From positions 1 to 6,715 of the forward strand of contig CAKMZR010000090.1 of assembly GCA_929200455.1 (NCBI GenBank): DNA of 6,715 bases, written 5' to 3'. This document shows positions 4,001 through 6,715 of the stretch, piece after piece. The translations under genes and the position numbers were made by a program. Numbering within the stretch: position 1 is the first letter of the stretch; every line of letters begins with the position of its first letter. The notes under the pieces are model-generated. The model saw only the letters and a program-made list of their open reading frames with translations, was not told where the DNA came from and made no database searches. This stretch comes from an uncultured Alphaproteobacteria bacterium (GTDB lineage Bacteria > Pseudomonadota > Alphaproteobacteria > CAKMZR01).

Positions 4001-6715
4001 CTGACCACTCGTCGTTCCCACCGTAACCTTACCCTTCAAATCAACATTCTCAAATATCTTCTTCAAAGCAAGAGAATATGTCAGCTCAAAAGTCTTCCTG
4101 TCCCCAAGAAGAACAACACTCTCAAAAGCAGGCGAACGAACCGCCTTAACTCCTTCCGTCAACCCCGCCTCAAGATCATTACCCGCAACATCCTTCACAT
4201 AACCTCCCTTCACTATTTCTAACTTGTAAACCGAACCCAACTCAGAATCCCCACTCTCCAATAGCAAATTCCACGTCGTGTAGCCCAAGGACGCATCATA
4301 GTCAAAACCATCAAAGGTCACTCCCGATACATCACTAAACGTCTCAGAACCCACCGCCTTCCTCTGCACCTTAACATAATCAGAAAGAGTCAAAGCCTGA
4401 ACAAAAGATACAGCTTCGCTCAAAAGAACCTTCAATACATACTTGCTGCCCGATGTATCAAGAAATAAAGACTGAACTCCCGCCGTGTCCCCATCTCCGT
4501 CCACAAACTTAGGCGGCGTGTTGTCCACAGAGAAACTTGATGCCGTCGTCGTCTCTTCCAAACCATTCCCCGAACTGTCCTTCACAACACCACCCGCTAT
4601 CGTCACATAATACTCTCCGTCTGCAGGAAAGGCCGTCTTTAAAGAACCAGAAAAAGTTAAAATCACCTTCTTACCCAACACAGAAACACTATAACTGGAC
4701 GTCGACACCTGCCCATCATCTTCACGCGCATAAATCCTAAAGTTACTCGATATCTTAGCAGCGTCCAACACAAACACATTCTCAGAAAACGAAATCTCTA
4801 ATGTCTTGCCCACATGACTAAACAATAAAGGACGACCCGCTATCAAACTCGGTGCCGTCGCATCAACCTCATCTTGCTCCGTCGTAGCTCCAGCAAAAGC
4901 ATGACCCAACACATCTTCCAACGCACCCGACAAAATCTCTACCGTGTAGTTCCCCGACGTAATCGTGTCCGTGACCGTAATCACCAACTTGCCTCCCACC
5001 ACCGTCGCAGAAGCAATCTTTGCCCGACCCGCAGATGTCGTGCCATCAATGCTCAAACCTCCGTTCGTCCCCGCTATCTTCACCTTCGTCTTCAAATCCA
5101 CTCCGCTTATACCCCGAATGTCCTCATTAAGCGTGATCGTAAAGGTCTTCGCCGCCGCGTCTATCGACAAGGCATCAGACGCTAATGACGGGGCCGTCCG
5201 GTCTATCGTAAAGGTAAACTCAGACGATTCCGCACTCTCGTTGTTCGCCCAATCATGCACCTTGCCCACAACCGTATAGGTGCCGTCCGTGTCAAAACGA
5301 GAATCCGTTACCGTCACCACATCCCCATTAATGTTCGCTCCCAACAAACTCAAATCACCATTCGAAGCCTTCAAGTACAATTTCCTTCTCGTGTCCACAT
5401 CTGACGCCAAACCACTAAAGACAAAGAGTAACTCCGTACTCTTCGTGTACTTTATTCCCCCAGAATCCGTCACAACCACCGCACTGTCAAATCCTACCAT
5501 CGGGGCAGGTACCGTCGTGTCCAACGTAAAAGTCACCACAGCACTCGCATCACCCTCGTTCCCCGCCGCATCCACTTCTTTTGCAACAATGTTATATACA
5601 CCGTCCGATCCCAAAGATGAAGACACCGTCACCTGAACAGATGTTCCGCTTGCTACAGCCGTACCTATCACCGTATCACTTCCACGAAGGTACAAATTCA
5701 CACGCGAACCCGACTCCAATCCTATAACAGTAAATGTCGGCGTGTCGCTGTTTGTGTATGTCGTACCGCTTACAGTCGTAGCACCGCTCAAAGTCGCAAG
5801 CGGGGCATCCGGGGGCGTCGTATCAAGAGTAAAGGTCAAAGGCGTTCCCGCTAAACTCGTACCCGCCTTCTCACCCGCCGCTATCGTCACCTTCGCCGTC
5901 AAACTATGAAGACTGTCACCACTCAAGGCCGTACTCAGAGTCAAGGTCACCTTGCCACCCGACGCCAAAGGAGCATTCAAAGTCACCGTCCCAAGGGAGC
6001 TGCTTCCATCAAAAAACTCTACACTGTCTCCACTTGCCAAAGACTCAGACACAGCCACCTTCAAAATCTTCAGCTTCTTCTTATTCGTCAAGCCTGAGAC
6101 CGGCGTTGTCGGGGCATCCTCATCGTACAATTCTACTTGCTGAGGAGGACGAGGTCCCGTCATATCCACAACATCTTGCTCCGTCGTATCTCCAGCAAAA
6201 GCATTACCCGCCAAATCTTCCAAAGCACCTGACAGAATCTCTACCGTGTAGTTGCCATCCGTAATCGTATCCGTAACCGTAATCACCAACTTGCCTCCCA
6301 CCACTGTCGCCGAGGTAATCTTTGCCCGACCCGCAGACGTCGTGCCGTCAACCGTCAAACCCGTTCCCCCTATCTTCACCTTCGTCTTCAAATCCACTCC
6401 GCTTATACCCCGAATGTCCTCATTAAGCGTGATCGTAAAAGTCTTCGCCACCGTGTCTATCGCCAAGGCATCAGACGCCAACGATGGGGCCGTCGCATCC
6501 ACCACATCTTGCTCCGTCGTAGCTCCAGCAAAATCATTTCCCGCCAAATCCTCCAACGCTCCTGACAGAATCTCTACCGTGTAGTTGCCCTCCGTAATCG
6601 TACCCGTCACCGTAATCACCAACTTGCCCCCGACTACCGTCGCCGAGGCAATCTTCGCCTGACCCGCAGACGTCGTGCCGTCAACCGTCAAACCCGTTCC
6701 CCCTATCTTCACCTT
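1079..6715 (-). CDS. giant Ig-like-repeat surface adhesin, C-terminal part (5' end outside window)
   Basis: Open frame of about 1,878 codons ending at a TGA (1081-1079). The frame does not start here: the GTG at 6712 is an internal Val, preceded by an in-frame Lys codon, in a repeat that elsewhere reads LKTKVKI. Residue numbers below count from that Val. The protein is a chain of about 17 beta-rich Ig-like modules of the bacterial Ig/SwmB/Big type, recognised by linkers DTTAPxL or DTTPPxx, FSE-type strands, VEI/LEI-SGALxDxAGN ends and, in the B modules, DAAGN. Module order: A1 1-78 (cut), A2 79-187, B1 188-303, B2 304-403, B3 404-510, A3 511-623, C1 624-736, D1 737-863, E1 864-969, F1 970-1077, C2 1078-1193, D2 1194-1319, E2 1320-1425, F2 1426-1530, F3 1531-1641, G 1642-1745, G' 1746-1856, tail 1857-1877. 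I see no cysteine, seven tryptophans, no transmembrane helix, no LPXTG, no RTX nonapeptides and no outer-membrane barrel. Such proteins usually act as extracellular adhesins or biofilm stalks, often exported by type I secretion. Function, export route and signal are inferred; no transporter gene is in view. Confidence 0.88.
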   Translation of the reverse strand, partial: KVKIGGTGLTVDGTTSAGQAKIASATVVGGKLVITVTGTITEGNYTVEILSGALEDLAGNDFAGATTEQDVVDATAPSLASDALAIDTVAKTFTITLNEDIRGISGVDLKTKVKIGGTGLTVDGTTSAGRAKITSATVVGGKLVITVTDTITDGNYTVEILSGALEDLAGNAFAGDTTEQDVVDMTGPRPPQQVELYDEDAPTTPVSGLTNKKKLKILKVAVSESLASGDSVEFFDGSSSLGTVTLNAPLASGGKVTLTLSTALSGDSLHSLTAKVTIAAGEKAGTSLAGTPLTFTLDTTPPDAPLATLSGATTVSGTTYTNSDTPTFTVIGLESGSRVNLYLRGSDTVIGTAVASGTSVQVTVSSSLGSDGVYNIVAKEVDAAGNEGDASAVVTFTLDTTVPAPMVGFDSAVVVTDSGGIKYTKSTELLFVFSGLASDVDTRRKLYLKASNGDLSLLGANINGDVVTVTDSRFDTDGTYTVVGKVHDWANNESAESSEFTFTIDRTAPSLASDALSIDAAAKTFTITLNEDIRGISGVDLKTKVKIAGTNGGLSIDGTTSAGRAKIASATVVGGKLVITVTDTITSGNYTVEILSGALEDVLGHAFAGATTEQDEVDATAPSLIAGRPLLFSHVGKTLEISFSENVFVLDAAKISSNFRIYAREDDGQVSTSSYSVSVLGKKVILTFSGSLKTAFPADGEYYVTIAGGVVKDSSGNGLEETTTASSFSVDNTPPKFVDGDGDTAGVQSLFLDTSGSKYVLKVLLSEAVSFVQALTLSDYVKVQRKAVGSETFSDVSGVTFDGFDYDASLGYTTWNLLLESGDSELGSVYKLEIVKGGYVKDVAGNDLEAGLTEGVKAVRSPAFESVVLLGDRKTFELTYSLALKKIFENVDLKGKVTVGTTSGQQFALESVKIEGRKLLVELALQLSEGTSVRLDVASNILQGLAEGGWVSSLKGESVTVAADTTAPTFERITFDDDRDEITVTFSEAILRAAGVADDKALAAKIRLWDGKTSGQNLVTDATVTTIGGRLVLTLSRDVVDGEELRLEIESGALTDTAGTPNGLEAVSEVLDTTPPSLVGDRALVFSYDLKKLEIVFSENVFLEESAKVSSNFKIFSNDDDAVQVSTSGYTVSVEGNKVILTFSGVLTDWFSSDKNYYVEIGSGVVKDKSGSGLPKTRTENVHKFRVDVEKPTLSDGDEDTPGVQSLALDLSRSGYVELKIFLSEYMDFVGVEKLVLSDYIKVKKKSVGSDVFEDVSSGAYKSYNSSGGFLLLSLGKSDSEVGATYKVEVVKEGYLKDSKGNLLVSGVSTNEVKASVPVFESAKFLGDRKTLELTYSLALKKALAGLDLKTKVTVEDSGGRALTLSGVKIAGRKLLVELSSQLGERLSVSVDVAGDALRGESQGGAVLLLDGQSVSTGVDNVSPVLGSLALDSDRDELTVKFSEVIQRASGVDDASLLTKVRVWDGTTVGQNLVSSATVTGGDLVLTLSRAVVSKETLKLEIGGDALTDTATALNGLGAVDEAIDTTPPAYVSLMVNRTQDEITVKFSEAVQRALSLEDDEALAGKIRVWDGSTQDQNIVKSATVTGGELVITLVQATYQVVTSQGAPLKLEIEAGSLEDGGLLHNPLGALSEDVDKTPPILQDFTVERTESGGAFILVFDEKVYVSNKTDKTQFQLLDDKKQIVSLDYTIEEDGVNIRLVPSSLPADGLYSVRVKGGVIKDGTGNFYSGVTLSDILPIDTTAPTLVDGDDDAAGIQSLTYHSSHKGFAVHFSEKMNSASVTKANVVLRKDGQVVTDYVLKLDESVEMNVLIRVGNDFNNPETPANGVYSVEVKGVMDKAGNAFAGPKTTSTVTVSSKSFDDEDLIGLGFVSDADYGY
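1082..1144 (-). other. acidic, aromatic C-terminal tail of the giant protein
   Basis: The last 21 residues (1857-1877) follow the final beta strand and read KSFDDEDLIG, then LGFVSDADYGY at the end. They contain six Asp/Glu, four aromatic residues and only one Lys. This does not look like part of an Ig fold, an LPXTG anchor, an RTX repeat or a barrel. A role as an export signal is inferred only from position and composition. Confidence 0.5.
1145..1789 (-). repeat. two C-terminal Ig-like modules (G, G')
   Basis: Residues 1642-1745 (G) and 1746-1856 (G'). G has FILVFDEKVYVS, LPADGLYSVRVKGGVIKD and the linker DTTAPTL. G' starts VDGDDDAAGIQSL, like the D modules, then has FAVHFSEKM, ANGVYSVEVKGVMDKAGN and STVTVSS. 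They are the most divergent modules and close the repeat region. Confidence 0.78.
1790..2122 (-). repeat. extra F-type module (F3)
   Basis: Residues 1531-1641 add a third F module directly after F2, with QDEITVKFSEAVQRAL, RVWDGSTQDQNIV and SATVTGGELVITL. It has a local insertion near residues 1594-1606 (QATYQVVTSQGAP) where F1 and F2 are shorter. The F-F pair shows that single modules have been duplicated as well as the four-module block. Confidence 0.82.
2123..3481 (-). repeat. C-D-E-F four-module block, copy 2
   Basis: Residues 1078-1530 repeat copy 1 in the same order and without a gap. C2 has KKLEIVFSENVF and NKVILTFSG. D2 starts SDGDEDTPGVQSL and has LSDYIKV, KSVGSDVFEDVSS and EGYLKDSKGN. 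E2 has LGDRKTLELTYSLALKK and AGRKLLVEL. F2 has DRDELTVKFSEVI and RVWDGTTVGQNLV. Equivalent landmarks are 454-457 residues apart. The copies are clearly alignable but well diverged, so the duplication is old compared with the A modules. Confidence 0.85.
3482..4843 (-). repeat. C-D-E-F four-module block, copy 1
   Basis: Residues 624-1077. C1 carries KTLEISFSENVF and KKVILTFSG. D1 starts VDGDGDTAGVQSL and has LSDYVKV, KAVGSETFSDVSG and GGYVKDVAGN. E1 has LGDRKTFELTYSLALKK and EGRKLLVEL. F1 has DRDEITVTFSEAI, RLWDGKTSGQNLV and RLVLTLSR. The D-to-E junction lacks the TTAP linker (it reads VRSPAFES). Confidence 0.85.
4844..5182 (-). repeat. A-type Ig-like module 3
   Basis: Residues 511-623. It opens ASDALSIDAAAKTFTITL, is nearly identical to A2 up to KTKVKI, then has a two-residue insertion (AGTNGGLSIDG instead of GGTGLTVDG). 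The end differs slightly (EDVLGHAFAG for EDLAGNAFAG), losing the common DLAGN. It sits on the far side of the B cluster from A1 and A2. Confidence 0.87.
5183..6151 (-). repeat. cluster of three B-type Ig-like modules
   Basis: Residues 188-510 form three modules unlike A. B1 (188-303) begins RPPQQVELYDEDAP and has VEFFDGSSSLGTV. B2 (304-403) has NSDTPTFTVIGL, VNLYLRGSDTVIGTA and KEVDAAGNEG. B3 (404-510) has KLYLKASNGDLSLLGA and KVHDWANNESAE. They share the [LF]-[YF]-x(5-8)-[LI]-G strand pair and the VxDxAxN end typical of Ig-like repeats in large bacterial adhesins, and are joined by FTLDTTPP, FTLDTTVP and FTIDRTAP linkers. The three are well diverged from each other, in contrast to the flanking A modules. 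Confidence 0.8.
6152..6478 (-). repeat. A-type Ig-like module 2
   Basis: Residues 79-187. The module opens with ASDALAIDTVAKTFTITL, carries NEDIRGISGVDLKTKVKI and ends at GALEDLAGNAFAG and the linker DMTGP. The DNA at 6370-6439 is identical to 5074-5143 in A3. It is followed by the differently built B modules. Confidence 0.88.
6479..6715 (-). repeat. A-type Ig-like module 1 (cut by window edge)
   Basis: Residues 1-78 of the visible protein, from KIGGTGLTVDGTTSAG to the linker DATAPSL. It aligns with A2 at a period of 111 residues (333 bp). The 55 bp at 6661-6715 are identical, base for base, to 6328-6382 in A2, and the identity may continue beyond the window. Confidence 0.85.

Noticed and set aside
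5280..5636. Plus-strand open frame of 118 codons
   Set aside because: It lies wholly opposite the B modules and is an artefact of the low stop frequency opposite a Ser/Thr/Val-rich gene.
6252..6584. Plus-strand open frame of 110 codons
   Set aside because: It is antisense to the adhesin. Similar peptides (such as VITNLPPTTVAE) recur at 4965 onward because the sense-strand A modules are repeats. No ribosome-binding site and no codon pattern of its own.
6710..6712. GTG as the start codon of the giant gene
   Set aside because: It is an internal Val codon in a repeat (KTKVKI in A2 and A3), and the frame is open upstream to the window edge.
2123..6715. Mobile element or CRISPR array as an explanation of the repeats
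   Set aside because: The repeats are in frame, about 300-1,360 bp long, contiguous and encode Ig-like modules. There are no terminal inverted repeats, transposase or short spaced repeats.

Overview
The window looks like bacterial DNA of middling GC content in which everything readable is encoded on the minus strand. The plus strand is correspondingly rich in C and poor in G. Two in-frame TGA stops end the two main genes, so the standard bacterial code fits. The aldolase is of a type common in alphaproteobacteria (the TIDMQHG and VRVxWNEP signatures). The giant protein has no visible cysteine and is built of Ig-like modules, as in secreted adhesins of Gram-negative bacteria. I therefore lean to a Gram-negative organism, possibly alphaproteobacterial, but the window does not prove this.

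Layout in the direction of transcription, from high to low coordinates. (1) 6715-1079 is the C-terminal part (about 1,878 residues) of one very large modular surface or secreted protein; its start lies beyond the window. It consists of about 17 Ig-like modules of 100-127 residues, mostly joined by DTTAPxL-type linkers. By sequence they fall into classes that I call A to G, in the order A-A-B-B-B-A-[C-D-E-F]-[C-D-E-F]-F-G-G', followed by a 21-residue acidic/aromatic tail. A four-module block C-D-E-F is tandemly duplicated (period about 455 residues, 1.36 kb). The three A modules share stretches of exact DNA identity. (2) After 51 bp with no visible terminator comes a complete HpcH/HpaI-type class II aldolase (1027-269) with a strong Shine-Dalgarno and all expected active-site residues. 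(3) After a short AT-rich gap with T tracts there is a putative sigma70-like promoter with a G7 run in its spacer, followed by the first 37 codons of another gene (113-1) that runs off the window.

Functionally, the big protein is most likely a stalk-like adhesin or biofilm protein outside the cell, and the aldolase a cytoplasmic enzyme cleaving 2-keto-3-deoxy acids to pyruvate and an aldehyde. No metabolic link between them is visible; they may simply be co-transcribed. No RNA genes, CRISPR array, insertion sequence or recombinase gene were seen. The most interesting material is the repeat architecture of the adhesin, its recurring acidic DGDxD motif, its unassigned C-terminal tail, and the poly-G promoter spacer.
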